Part shown: piece after piece, positions 10,080 to 18,998 of the stretch
How positions within the stretch are numbered: the first letter of the stretch is position 1
Layout: each line of letters opens with the position of its first letter
Assembly: GCF_000152745.1 (NCBI RefSeq)
Contig: NZ_CH672428.1
Location: 1,999,327-2,063,326, forward strand
Direction of reading: 5' to 3'
DNA from: Oceanicaulis sp. HTCC2633
GTDB taxonomy: Bacteria; Pseudomonadota; Alphaproteobacteria; Caulobacterales; Maricaulaceae
DNA: 64,000 nucleotides
Notes under the pieces: model-generated
Seen by the model: the letters and a program-made list of their open reading frames with translations, nothing else
Database searches by the model: none
What the model was told of the DNA's origin: nothing
Made by a program: the position numbers and the translations under genes

Positions 10080-12512
10080 TCACGCCGCCGCGACTCCGCC
10101 GGGCAGAACCGTCAGCCTTTCAACAAAGGCCAGACCACAATAGGTCGAGTCCACATGGGCGACCCGGGCCCGGATCCGTTCTCCGGTCGGGAAACAGATC
10201 TCCACCCGCTCGCCCAGGCTGACCTTGATCGGGGGTTCGATCCGGACGCCGCCCAGGCTGATATCACGCAGGGTCGCCTCCAGTGACCGGCCCGACTGGG
10301 TGACGACAACGGCCTGGGTGACCTCGAACCGGCGATCCTTGCGGCGGTCATCAAGATCCTGACTGACGGCGGACAGGAAGCTGGAGATGGTCTTCTCCAG
10401 CTGTGACCGCGTCCCTGTGACGGTTTCCGCCGATTTGCGGACGCTGGCTGCCCGCTCTGAGGTCTGGGTGATGGAGGCCGAGACCTGAGCGCTTTCCAGG
10501 GCGGACCGTTCGGTTCCGCTGGAAGCCAGGGTGATCGCGTTCGAGATTTCCGAGGTGACCGCGTTCTGCTCCTCGATGGCGGAGGCGATGGCGTTGCTGA
10601 TCTCGGACACCTTTCGGATTGCGTCGGAGATGTTTCCCAGCGCGGAGACGGCGCCCTGCGTCGAGGTCTGCACGGAACTGATCTGGGTCGCAATCTCTCC
10701 GGTCGCCTTGGACGTCTGCTCGGCCAGCGCCTTGACTTCCTGGGCGACGACGGCGAACCCCTTGCCGGCTTCGCCTGCTCGCGCCGCCTCGATGGTGGCG
10801 TTCAGGGCCAGCAGGTTGGTCTGTTCGGCGATGTCGTTGATCAGATTGAGAATGGCGCCAATCTTCTGAGCGGATTCAGAGAGTTGTTTCACCTGTGCGT
10901 CTGCGCCTTCGGTGAGTCCGACCGTTTTCTCCACCACATCCCGGGCGGTTTCGGTCTGGCGCGCAATCTCGGCGATCGAGGCCACAAGCTCCTGTGCCGC
11001 GGCCGAGACAGAGGACACCGCTTCGGAGGCCTGTTCGGAGGCCCGCGCGGAATCCGTTGCGCCTGTCGTCGCCTGCTCGGCGGCGGAGCTGACCGCGCTG
11101 GCGTCCGCATTCATCTGATCCACTTCGCGCGTAACCAGCTCCATCATGCGCGCCACCTGCGTCTTGAAGTCTGCGATCAGGCGCTCAAGCTCAAGCTGTC
11201 GGCGTTTGTCCAGATTGGTGCGCTGGCCCTGCTCGGCCTTCAGTACAGCCTGTTCCTGCAGATTGCGCTGGAAAGCCTGAACCGCACGGGCTAGGCCGCC
11301 GATCTCATCCTTCCGCTCAAGGTCCGCATGGTTGGTCTTCACCACGCCGCCAGTCGTGACGGCGTCCAGCGCCAGGCTGACCCGCCCCATGGGCCCGCTC
11401 AGCGTTCTGGCCGCCCACAGGCCCGCCATGCCGATCAACAGGCAGGCGAACAGCAGTACAACGCCAATCGCGCTGATCATGACCCAGATCGGCGCGTCCC
11501 GCTCGGCTGTATCCTGCAAGGCGACAAGCGCCCAGCGCACGCCGGCGAAATCAAAGGCCGCGGTTGCTTCGCCCACGGTCCGTCCCTGAAAAGTCACGCG
11601 CGGGGCAAATGCGGGCTCGCCGGTCGACAGGGTGCGGGCGACCGCTTCCGCATCAAGGCGCGCCTGAAGGATGTCGCTGTCCGCGGTATAGCGTGAATCA
11701 TTGCGCAGGAGACGGTCCTGACCCACGATCAGGGCTTCCCCGGTTTCGCCCAGCCCGCTGGTGTCGGACATGATCGTGTTGATGCCGTCGATCGGCATCT
11801 GAAAGGCCACAACGCCAATGCGCTCTCCATTCTCGAAGACCGGCATCGACATGAAACTGGCGGGCGCGTCATTGCTGGGCGCGTAGGGCGCAAAGTCAAA
11901 GAAGGCGAACCCTCCGCTTTCCAGCGCCATTGCGCCGCGGAAGGCCGCACCCAGATCGGTCCCCGACCATTCTCCGCCATTGCGAGCGAAATTCGTCGCG
12001 AAATCCTCTTCCTTGAAGACCGAATAGATCAGGTCTCCGCGGGTGTTGAAAAAGAAGATGTCGTAATACCCATTGTCCAGAAGATGAGCCCGCATCCAGG
12101 GGTGATACCGGGCATGCACATCATCATAGGCCGTGCCCGTCATCGCCGCGTCAAGCAGGTGCTTTTCTCCCAAAGGATTGGGATTGTTGCGAATATAGGC
12201 GGCCTTCAGGACCTGCGTCGCAGACCCCTCCGTCGCAAGTCCGGCAAACGCCTCGTTGAATTCGGAAAGCGCGATCCGGGTCGTGGGATCAGAGGCGACC
12301 GAGTGGAGATCGGTCCTGATCCGCTGGAAATAGCGCTCGAGTTCATGCGCCCGGGAGCTCGCCACCGCCGACAGCCGGTCCTGGTTGAGACGGGCGATCG
12401 TCCGGGTCGCCGTCACCGTGCTGGCAGCCGCGACAGCGGCCATGCCCAGCAGGGCGAATCCCACGATCAGCAAGGGCAGTTTTCGGGACAGTTTCAGATC
12501 AGACCAGCGCAT
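10080..12512 (-). CDS. methyl-accepting chemotaxis protein with C-terminal PilZ domain
   Basis: This 810-residue receptor has an N-terminal helix, a periplasmic Cache-like sensor containing [20 protein letters not shown], a second helix ([20 protein letters not shown]), a HAMP region and a long signalling coil. The coil has the hairpin tip [19 protein letters not shown] and [18 protein letters not shown]. Residues about 722-803 add a PilZ domain with RRKDRR and Asp750-x-Ser752-x-x-Gly755 (RDISLGG), the two c-di-GMP contact motifs. The receptor could thus couple chemotaxis to c-di-GMP. The ATG at 12512 with a GGAG site is preferred to a TTG five codons upstream. Confidence 0.9.
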   Translation of the reverse strand: MRWSDLKLSRKLPLLIVGFALLGMAAVAAASTVTATRTIARLNQDRLSAVASSRAHELERYFQRIRTDLHSVASDPTTRIALSEFNEAFAGLATEGSATQVLKAAYIRNNPNPLGEKHLLDAAMTGTAYDDVHARYHPWMRAHLLDNGYYDIFFFNTRGDLIYSVFKEEDFATNFARNGGEWSGTDLGAAFRGAMALESGGFAFFDFAPYAPSNDAPASFMSMPVFENGERIGVVAFQMPIDGINTIMSDTSGLGETGEALIVGQDRLLRNDSRYTADSDILQARLDAEAVARTLSTGEPAFAPRVTFQGRTVGEATAAFDFAGVRWALVALQDTAERDAPIWVMISAIGVVLLFACLLIGMAGLWAARTLSGPMGRVSLALDAVTTGGVVKTNHADLERKDEIGGLARAVQAFQRNLQEQAVLKAEQGQRTNLDKRRQLELERLIADFKTQVARMMELVTREVDQMNADASAVSSAAEQATTGATDSARASEQASEAVSSVSAAAQELVASIAEIARQTETARDVVEKTVGLTEGADAQVKQLSESAQKIGAILNLINDIAEQTNLLALNATIEAARAGEAGKGFAVVAQEVKALAEQTSKATGEIATQISSVQTSTQGAVSALGNISDAIRKVSEISNAIASAIEEQNAVTSEISNAITLASSGTERSALESAQVSASITQTSERAASVRKSAETVTGTRSQLEKTISSFLSAVSQDLDDRRKDRRFEVTQAVVVTQSGRSLEATLRDISLGGVRIEPPIKVSLGERVEICFPTGERIRARVAHVDSTYCGLAFVERLTVLPGGVAAA

Positions 12513-12712
12513 GGCCGCACTCCGCAATACAGGCGATCGTGACTATGTCCTCGCATCGGGTTACTTATTCACTACGCACTCAGATGCGGCTTTGGTCTTA
12601 TCTCGCTCCCATCGGAGAGCGGCGCCCTCAAAGCCCCGGGCCGAGTCATCCGGATCACGAATTCGCACGGATGCAGCACCCTTCAGGTGACAGATCGGTC
12701 GCGCGCGCCTAA

Positions 12713-13657
12713 ATGGCGGGCATGAGCCAGATTCCCCCGCCTGTTCCTGACCGTCTCGACCCCAAACAGGCTGCGCTCGCCGCCTTTTCGGGCTATTTCA
12801 TCTGGGGCTTGTCGCCGATCTTCTACAAGTTCCTGGCGTTCGCGAACCCGACCGAGATCGTGCTGCAGCGCGTGGTCTGGTCTGCGCCCATCTTGCTGGC
12901 GATCCTGTATGTCAGTCGCCGGCTGGGGCCGGCTCTGGCCGTGCTCAATGACCGCAAGACGCTGCTGGTGCTGGTGTGCACCTCGCTTCTGATCGGGACC
13001 AACTGGTGGGTCTACATCTTCTCGGTCAATTCCGGCCATGTGCTGGAAGCCTCGCTGGGCTATTACATCAATCCCTTGATGAATGTGGCCGTGGGCGTGT
13101 TCGTCGCCCGTGAGCGCTTCTCGCGCCTGCGCGCCATCGCCATCGGGCTCGCGGTGCTGGGGGTGATCAACCAGATCGTCACCGTAGGTCATCTGCCCGT
13201 ACTGGCGCTGTTCATGGCGGGGTCCTTCACCGCCTATGGCTATGTGCGCAAGACCATTCAGGTGGATGCGCGCGTCGGCCTGTTCTGGGAGACGCTGATC
13301 ATGGCGATCCCCTCTCTCCTGGTCCTCACCGTGTTCGAGATTCAGGGCGGGGAGAACGCCGGCCATTTCTTCAATGGCCCGAGCGAGGCGATCCTTCTGA
13401 TGATGACGGGCCCGATGACGGTGTTGCCGCTCCTGCTGTTTCTCACCGGAGCGCGCGGTCTGAGCTTTGCGATCATCGGGGTTCTGCAATTCGTCGCGCC
13501 CACCCTGCAATTCATCGTGGGGCTCGTCTATGGCGAACCCTTCAGCCTCGCCTATCTCGCCACCTTCATTTTCATCTGGTCGGGGCTGGCCGTCTTCGTG
13601 TTCGAGCTTCTACACTTCGAGCGAAAACAAAAACGTGCGGGGATGCGGCCCGCCTGA
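12713..13657 (+). CDS. rarD: EamA-family permease, RarD type
   Basis: This 314-residue inner-membrane protein has about ten helices in two EamA repeats, as in DMT-superfamily RarD proteins. Typical segments are GYFIWGLSPIFYKFL, EIVLQRVVWS, IGTNWWVYIFSVNSGHVLEA and LGYYINPLMNVAVG. RarD was named for chloramphenicol sensitivity, but its substrate is not settled. The ATG at 12713 gives a ten-helix protein with a short polar lead. The next gene starts 18 bp downstream with its own strong ribosome binding site, so they may share a transcript. Confidence 0.92.
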   Translation: MAGMSQIPPPVPDRLDPKQAALAAFSGYFIWGLSPIFYKFLAFANPTEIVLQRVVWSAPILLAILYVSRRLGPALAVLNDRKTLLVLVCTSLLIGTNWWVYIFSVNSGHVLEASLGYYINPLMNVAVGVFVARERFSRLRAIAIGLAVLGVINQIVTVGHLPVLALFMAGSFTAYGYVRKTIQVDARVGLFWETLIMAIPSLLVLTVFEIQGGENAGHFFNGPSEAILLMMTGPMTVLPLLLFLTGARGLSFAIIGVLQFVAPTLQFIVGLVYGEPFSLAYLATFIFIWSGLAVFVFELLHFERKQKRAGMRPA

Positions 13658-13674
13658 TTGCGCCGGAGGAATTG

Positions 13675-14652
13675 ATGTCACACCCACCCATGCCGCCCGC
13701 CCAGAGGATCGATGTGGGGGAGGTGACGCTCTCGGTGCATCTGGCCGGCCCCGAGGACGGCGTGCCGGTGCTTCTGATGCATGGCTGGCCCGAGCTGGCG
13801 CTGAGCTGGGCGCAGCAGATCGAGGATCTGGCGAAGGCGGGATACCGGGTGATCGCGGCGGACAATCGCGGCTTTGGCGCCTCTGACGCGCCCCATCCGG
13901 TCGAGGCCTATGGCGTGGATCATCTGGTGGGCGATTTCACCGGTTTGCTCGACGCGCTCGGGATCGAGAAGGCGGTCTGGGTCGGCCATGATTGGGGCGG
14001 CATTCTGATGTGGCACGCCGCCTGTCTGGTCCCCGAGCGCTTTCTGGGCGCGATCGGGGTGAACACCCCGCACCTGCCGCGCGGCTCGGTCCCGCCCACA
14101 GAGGTTTTCCGCGAGCGCGGTGGCGAGGATCATTACATCGTCGCCTTCCAGGACGAGGCCATGGATGATTTCTTCGCAGGCCGGGAAGAGGATTTCTTCG
14201 CCTTCAGCTTTGCTGGCCCCGCCCCGAGCGCCGATCTCGACAAGCTGCCCGATTCCATCACCCATCTGCCCAAGCGGTTTGATAATTTCGTCGCGCGTGG
14301 CGGTTTGAAAAGCGAGGACGATTGCGTGGTCCCGCCTGAGGTCCGCAAGGTCTACGCCGAGACCTATGCCAGGACCGGCTTTCGCGGCGGGATGAACTGG
14401 TATCGCAATTTCGATGCGAACTGGGAGCGGTTGGGCGGCGTCGACCACCGGCTCTCCATGCCGTGCCAGATGATCTCGGCGGAATGCGATTACATGCTGC
14501 CGCCCAAGCTTGCGGGCTGGATGCCCATGCTGTGCAAGGATCTCGACATGAATGTGATCGAGGATATCGGCCACTGGACCCAGTATGAAGCGCCCGCAGA
14601 GCTGTCCGAGCTGATGCTGGGCTGGCTCCAGACCCGTTTCCCGAACGGCTGA
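13675..14652 (+). CDS. alpha/beta hydrolase, epoxide-hydrolase-like
   Basis: The 325-residue protein has the epoxide hydrolase layout: HGWPE (oxyanion region), DNRGFGASDAP, the nucleophile elbow VGHDWGG with Asp106 in place of Ser, and the final His300 in GHWTQYEAP. An Asp nucleophile with HGWPE points to epoxide hydrolase rather than esterase; a haloalkane dehalogenase is less likely because of the Pro-Glu after HGW. A GGAGGA site lies 4 bp before the ATG at 13675. The sirtuin gene begins 5 bp after its stop, so the two are probably co-transcribed with rarD upstream. Confidence 0.85.
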   Translation: MSHPPMPPAQRIDVGEVTLSVHLAGPEDGVPVLLMHGWPELALSWAQQIEDLAKAGYRVIAADNRGFGASDAPHPVEAYGVDHLVGDFTGLLDALGIEKAVWVGHDWGGILMWHAACLVPERFLGAIGVNTPHLPRGSVPPTEVFRERGGEDHYIVAFQDEAMDDFFAGREEDFFAFSFAGPAPSADLDKLPDSITHLPKRFDNFVARGGLKSEDDCVVPPEVRKVYAETYARTGFRGGMNWYRNFDANWERLGGVDHRLSMPCQMISAECDYMLPPKLAGWMPMLCKDLDMNVIEDIGHWTQYEAPAELSELMLGWLQTRFPNG

Positions 14653-14656
14653 TCTG

Positions 14657-15367
14657 ATGGCGCGGTTTGAGAACATCGTCATCCTGACCGGCGCGGGCGT
14701 GTCGGCGGAATCCGGGCTGGGCACCTTCCGTGAGGAAGGCGGGCTGTGGGCGAAGTTCGACCCGATGAAGCTCGCCACGCCCGAAGCCTTCGAGGCGGAT
14801 CCCGACACCGTTCTGGGGTTCTACAACGCCCGCCGGGCGAACCTGTCGGACGCCAGGCCCAATGCGGCCCATTTTGCGCTGGCCGAGCTTGAACAGAACT
14901 GGCTGCTCGATGGCCGGGCGAATTATCTGCTGGTCACCCAGAATATCGATGATCTGCATGAGCAGGCGGGCTCGGCGAACCTTCTGCACATGCATGGCGA
15001 GTTGTTGAAAACCCGCTGCACCCGGTGCGGCCATCTGTTCTTTGACCGGGAGGACATGACGCGAACCCGTGCTTGCCCCGATTGCGGCAAGGCCGGCGGC
15101 CTGCGCCCCCATGTGGTCTGGTTCGGGGAAATGCCGCTGGGGCTCGATCAGATCTATCAAAGCCTTGAGCGTTGCGAACTCTTTGTCGCCATCGGCACGT
15201 CCGGCACCGTCTATCCCGCCGCCGGCTTCGTCTCCGAAGCACGCCGCGGCGGCGCCCATACGGTCGAACTGACCCTTGAGCCGGGCGAAATCAGCGATCT
15301 GTTTGAAGAGCAGCATTACGGTCCGGCGACCGAAATCGTGCCGGACTGGGTGAGGAGGCTGGGTTAG
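14657..15367 (+). CDS. cobB: NAD-dependent protein deacylase (sirtuin, CobB/SIRT5-like)
   Basis: The 236-residue sirtuin has the NAD site TGAGVSAESGLGTFRE, TQNIDDLHEQAG and catalytic His113 in HMHGE. A zinc ribbon of Cys121, Cys124, Cys140 and Cys143 is present. Tyr56 and Arg59 in FYNARR match the SIRT5-class Tyr-x-x-Arg that binds succinyl and malonyl groups, so it may remove acyl as well as acetyl groups from lysines. It ends convergently with ftsY; the two stop codons overlap (bases 15364-15367). Confidence 0.93.
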   Translation: MARFENIVILTGAGVSAESGLGTFREEGGLWAKFDPMKLATPEAFEADPDTVLGFYNARRANLSDARPNAAHFALAELEQNWLLDGRANYLLVTQNIDDLHEQAGSANLLHMHGELLKTRCTRCGHLFFDREDMTRTRACPDCGKAGGLRPHVVWFGEMPLGLDQIYQSLERCELFVAIGTSGTVYPAAGFVSEARRGGAHTVELTLEPGEISDLFEEQHYGPATEIVPDWVRRLG

Positions 15368-16677
15368 CCCTCAAGCCCGGCCAGCGCCCGCGCGAACGCT
15401 TTCGCCTTGAAGGCCTGAAGATCGGCTTCACCCTCGCCCACGCCAATAAAGTGGATGGGCAGCTTGAAGCGTTCGGCCACTTGCACCAGCGCGCCGCCCT
15501 TCGCAGTGCCATCAAGCTTGGTCATGATGACGCCGGTGACATGGGCGGTCTCCATGAAGGCTTCGGCCTGGGAAATGGCGTTCGAACCCACCGTGCCATC
15601 GAGCACCAGCAGCACGTGATGGGGCGCGGTGTCGTCAATCTTCCTGATGACCCGGATGATCTTGCGAAGCTCATCCATCAGCTCGGCCTTGTTCTGCAAA
15701 CGGCCGGCCGTGTCGATCAGGACGGCGTCGGACTTCTCGGTGCGGCCCTGCTGGATGGCGTCATAGGCGAGGCCCGCCGCATCCGCGCCCAGCTCCCGCG
15801 ACAGGAATTTCGCGCCCGCGCGTTCTGACCAGACCTGAAGCTGCTCGACGGCGGCGGCGCGGAAGGTGTCGCCTGCCGCCGTGATCACGTCCGCGCCCTC
15901 GCGCGTCATCTTCACCGCGATCTTGCCCAGGGTGGTCGTCTTGCCCGAGCCGTTCACGCCCACGAACACGACAACACTCGGCGTCGCGCCGGTCATGTCC
16001 AGCGGCTGCTCATAGGGCTGGAGCGTCTCAGCCACCACATCGGCCAGCGCTTCGCGGATCTCGAGATCGCTGACATCCTTGTCAAAGCGATCCTTGGCCA
16101 GACGCGCGACGACCTTGGCGGCGGTGGGCGCGCCGATATCCGCGGCGATCAGCAATTCCTCAAGCTCGTCCAGCGCCTCCTGATCGAGCTTGCGCTGGGT
16201 GAAGAGCGAGCTCAGTCCGTCGCTGAGCCGGGAAGAGGATTTCTTCAGACCGGCGGCGAGGCGGGCGAAGAAGCCCTTCTTCTCTTCAACCGGTTCAGGC
16301 TGAGGCTCGGCCCCTGGAGGCATTTCTTCCGCAACCGGATCAATTGACTCGGGCTCGGCCAGAGTTTCGGCCAAGGCCTCGAGACCGCCTGCGTGCGCAG
16401 GCGTTTCCGCGATTTCATCCGGGTTCGGAGTATTTTCAGAGACGACCTCTTCGGCGCGGTCTTCAAGCTCCGGTTCCGGGTCCGCCGGCGCCGGAGCCGG
16501 TTCCGCCGGACGCGGCTCATCGAGGCTTTCGGGCGCTTTTTCGACTTCGGCGATCACCGCGGATTCAACGGGCGCTTCGGATTCGGCGTCAGTCTCTGGC
16601 GCCTCGAGCGCCGGAGCCTCGGACGGGGTCTCGTCCTTTTGCTTTTTCTTGCCGAAACCGAATTTGAACCAGCTCAC
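15364..16677 (-). CDS. ftsY: signal recognition particle receptor FtsY
   Basis: FtsY is the SRP receptor GTPase that docks ribosomes carrying membrane proteins to the translocon. The 437-residue protein has a long acidic, Pro/Glu-rich N-terminal A domain (to about residue 135), then the N domain and the G domain. The G motifs are GVNGSGKTT (240-248), DTAGRLQNK, TKLDGTAKGG and GVGEGEADLQAF. Its start overlaps the mtaB stop by four bases, so it is translationally coupled to mtaB. Confidence 0.96.
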   Translation of the reverse strand: MSWFKFGFGKKKQKDETPSEAPALEAPETDAESEAPVESAVIAEVEKAPESLDEPRPAEPAPAPADPEPELEDRAEEVVSENTPNPDEIAETPAHAGGLEALAETLAEPESIDPVAEEMPPGAEPQPEPVEEKKGFFARLAAGLKKSSSRLSDGLSSLFTQRKLDQEALDELEELLIAADIGAPTAAKVVARLAKDRFDKDVSDLEIREALADVVAETLQPYEQPLDMTGATPSVVVFVGVNGSGKTTTLGKIAVKMTREGADVITAAGDTFRAAAVEQLQVWSERAGAKFLSRELGADAAGLAYDAIQQGRTEKSDAVLIDTAGRLQNKAELMDELRKIIRVIRKIDDTAPHHVLLVLDGTVGSNAISQAEAFMETAHVTGVIMTKLDGTAKGGALVQVAERFKLPIHFIGVGEGEADLQAFKAKAFARALAGLEG

Positions 16678-17987
16678 CGGGCAGCCTCCAGCGGTGTTGC
16701 GAACAGGGCTTTCTCGTCATGCCCGGTGATCATCGCCCGGACAAGCGCGCCGGGACGGGCGCCCGATTTCATGCGCACGGGGGTGAAGTCATCGGCGCGC
16801 GCGAAGCCGGGCTTCTCGACCAGCACCGTCATCTGTTTGCCAACGCGCGAGGCGAGATGGCGTTGCAGCGCCTCATGCGATTTGGCGCGCAGACGGGCGG
16901 CGCGCTCCTTCACCACTTCGCGGTCCACTTGCGGCATGCGCGCCGCGGGCGTGCCGGGACGCGGCGAATAGGGGAAGACATGGACGAAGGCGAGATCACA
17001 CTCATCCACCAGCCGCAGCGAGTTCTGGAACATCTCTTCGGTCTCGGTCGGGAAACCTGCGATCAGGTCCGCGCCAAAGGCGATGTCCGGGCGCACCGCG
17101 CGCAGGCGTTTGGCCAGCGCAATCGCGTCATCGCGCGAATGGCGGCGCTTCATGCGCTTGAGGATCATGTCATCCCCCGCCTGAAGCGACAGGTGCATGT
17201 AGGGGCAGAGCCGCTCTTCCTCGGCGATGGCGCGGAACAGGTCTTCATCAATCTCGATGGCGTCGATCGAGGACAGCCGCAAGCGCTGCAGATCGGGAAC
17301 CTGCTTGAGGATGGCGCGCACCAGACGGCCCAGCTTGGGCGTGCCCGGCAGGTCCTGGCCCCAGCTCGTCATGTCCACGCCCGTCAGCACCACTTCGGAA
17401 TGCCCGGTCTCGACAAGACGTTTGACCTGATCGACAACCTCGCCAGCGGGGGCGGAGCGGGCATTGCCGCGGCCATAGGGGATGATGCAGAAGGTGCAGC
17501 GGTGATCACAGCCGGTCTGCACCTGAACATAGGCGCGGGCGCGGCCGTCCAGCCCGTCCACGAGATGACTGGCGATCTCGCTGACCGCCATGATGTCATC
17601 CACCTTCACCTTGTCCCCGCCACCAATGACGGTGGACTTGAAGGTTTCCGGCCGCAGCTTCTCGGCATTGCCAAGCACCTGATCCACCTCGGCCATCTTC
17701 GCGAACTGCTCGGGATCGATCTGGGCGGCGCAGCCGGTGACGATCATGCGGGCATCGGGGCGCTCGCGCTTCATCCGGCGGATGGTCTGGCGCGCCTGAC
17801 GCACGGCTTCGTTGGTGACCGCGCAGGTGTTGATGATCACCGCATCGGATAAGCCGCCCGCACGCGCATGATCGCGCATCACTTCGGACTCCCAGGCGTT
17901 CAGCCGGCAGCCAAAGGTGACGATCTCCACATCGCGCCCCTCTGATGCGTCAGGGGACGGGGCCGGGTTTTCCACAGGTGTGCTCAT
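16674..17987 (-). CDS. mtaB: tRNA t6A37 methylthiotransferase MtaB
   Basis: MtaB is a radical-SAM enzyme that adds a methylthio group to t6A at position 37 of tRNA. The 437-residue protein has three N-terminal cluster cysteines (Cys27 in FGCRLNAWE, Cys55 in NTCAVTNEA, Cys86 in TGCAAQ) and the radical-SAM cysteines Cys160, Cys164 and Cys167 in CDHRCTFCIIPYGRG. A C-terminal TRAM-like segment follows. The FGCRLNxxE start separates MtaB from MiaB and RimO. It lies between dapF and ftsY on the same strand. Confidence 0.94.
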   Translation of the reverse strand: MSTPVENPAPSPDASEGRDVEIVTFGCRLNAWESEVMRDHARAGGLSDAVIINTCAVTNEAVRQARQTIRRMKRERPDARMIVTGCAAQIDPEQFAKMAEVDQVLGNAEKLRPETFKSTVIGGGDKVKVDDIMAVSEIASHLVDGLDGRARAYVQVQTGCDHRCTFCIIPYGRGNARSAPAGEVVDQVKRLVETGHSEVVLTGVDMTSWGQDLPGTPKLGRLVRAILKQVPDLQRLRLSSIDAIEIDEDLFRAIAEEERLCPYMHLSLQAGDDMILKRMKRRHSRDDAIALAKRLRAVRPDIAFGADLIAGFPTETEEMFQNSLRLVDECDLAFVHVFPYSPRPGTPAARMPQVDREVVKERAARLRAKSHEALQRHLASRVGKQMTVLVEKPGFARADDFTPVRMKSGARPGALVRAMITGHDEKALFATPLEAAR

Positions 17988-18056
17988 GGCCGCGCAAAGT
18001 GGGGTTGAGAGGCCCTTCGGTCAAGCGGGGAAGGGAGTCTGCAAGGCGGGTATGCG

Positions 18057-18878
18057 TCAGAGTCCTCGCAGATCAAGTTCGCGTTCCAGAACCACCGGGC
18101 CGGACAGATGCACATGGCCCTCAGTGTCCCAGCGCACGGGCAGCTTGCCGCCATCGGCCTCAATTACGGCCTCGCGGTTCACAAGCCCCTGACGATGCAG
18201 GGCGACGAGGGCCGCGCAAGCGCCGGTGCCGCAGGCCAGCGTCAGGCCCGCGCCGCGTTCGAACACCTTCAGGCGGATATCATCGCGGTCGCGCACCTGC
18301 GCAAAGCCGGCGTTCACACGGTCGGGAAAGAGCGGATCGTGCTCAATGCAGGGGCCGATCTCGGCGAGCGGCAGGGCCAGCACATCGTCCACAGCGAACA
18401 CCACATGGGGATTGCCCATGGAGACCGCGCCGGGACCTTCAAGGCGTCCGCCATCGGGCAGGTTGACGCCGAAATCGAGCCGCATCGTGTCCATGGGCAG
18501 GGAGAGCGGGATGTCTCGCCAGTCGAGCCGCGCCGGGCCCAGATCCACTTCCGCTGCGCCATCGCTCAACCGTTGCGCCCTCATGGGGCCGCCGGACGAG
18601 GTGAAGCTGAGCTGCGGTTTCGCGCCATCCTCGAACAACAGCCAGGCCGCGGCGCGGGTGCCATTGCCGCAGGCGCCGACCTCGCCGCCATCGCGGTTCC
18701 AGACCCGCAGGTCTGCATCGGCGTCTGATGAGGGGTCGAGCACGATCAGCTGATCAAAGGGATGCACGTCCAGCAGGGCCGCAATCCCGCTCTCCCCATA
18801 GGCGGCGGGACCGGATGCGTCGCGGCGATCAAGCACGATGAAGGCGTTGCCCGCCCCGTTCATGGCGTAAGCTCTCAT
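18057..18878 (-). CDS. dapF: diaminopimelate epimerase DapF
   Basis: DapF interconverts LL- and meso-diaminopimelate for lysine and peptidoglycan synthesis. The 273-residue protein has both catalytic cysteines: Cys70 in GACGNGTR and Cys216 in LACGTGAC. Asn11 in NGAGNAF is also conserved. The frame stays open far upstream, but that part is antisense to the peptidase gene; the ATG at 18876-18878 begins MRAYAMNGAGN, the normal DapF N-terminus. It precedes mtaB by 69 bp and probably heads the dapF-mtaB-ftsY operon. Confidence 0.95.
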   Translation of the reverse strand: MRAYAMNGAGNAFIVLDRRDASGPAAYGESGIAALLDVHPFDQLIVLDPSSDADADLRVWNRDGGEVGACGNGTRAAAWLLFEDGAKPQLSFTSSGGPMRAQRLSDGAAEVDLGPARLDWRDIPLSLPMDTMRLDFGVNLPDGGRLEGPGAVSMGNPHVVFAVDDVLALPLAEIGPCIEHDPLFPDRVNAGFAQVRDRDDIRLKVFERGAGLTLACGTGACAALVALHRQGLVNREAVIEADGGKLPVRWDTEGHVHLSGPVVLERELDLRGL

Positions 18879-18941
18879 AATGTCAGCGATACGCCGGTCC
18901 TGCCCGGCCTGCAAGAGAAGGCTCGCTGAAGCAGGTTCACT

Positions 18942-18970
18942 TTGACCCGGAGACCGATGCCCTGTTGAAT
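18942..18970 (+). promoter_or_regulatory. candidate promoter of the prolyl oligopeptidase gene
   Basis: TTGACC at 18942-18947 and TTGAAT at 18965-18970 are 17 bp apart, about 29 bp before the chosen start codon. The position also argues against the upstream ATG at 18969 as the start. Confidence 0.5.
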
Positions 18971-18998
18971 GCGCGCAGTCGCTCAACAAGGGGAGAGC

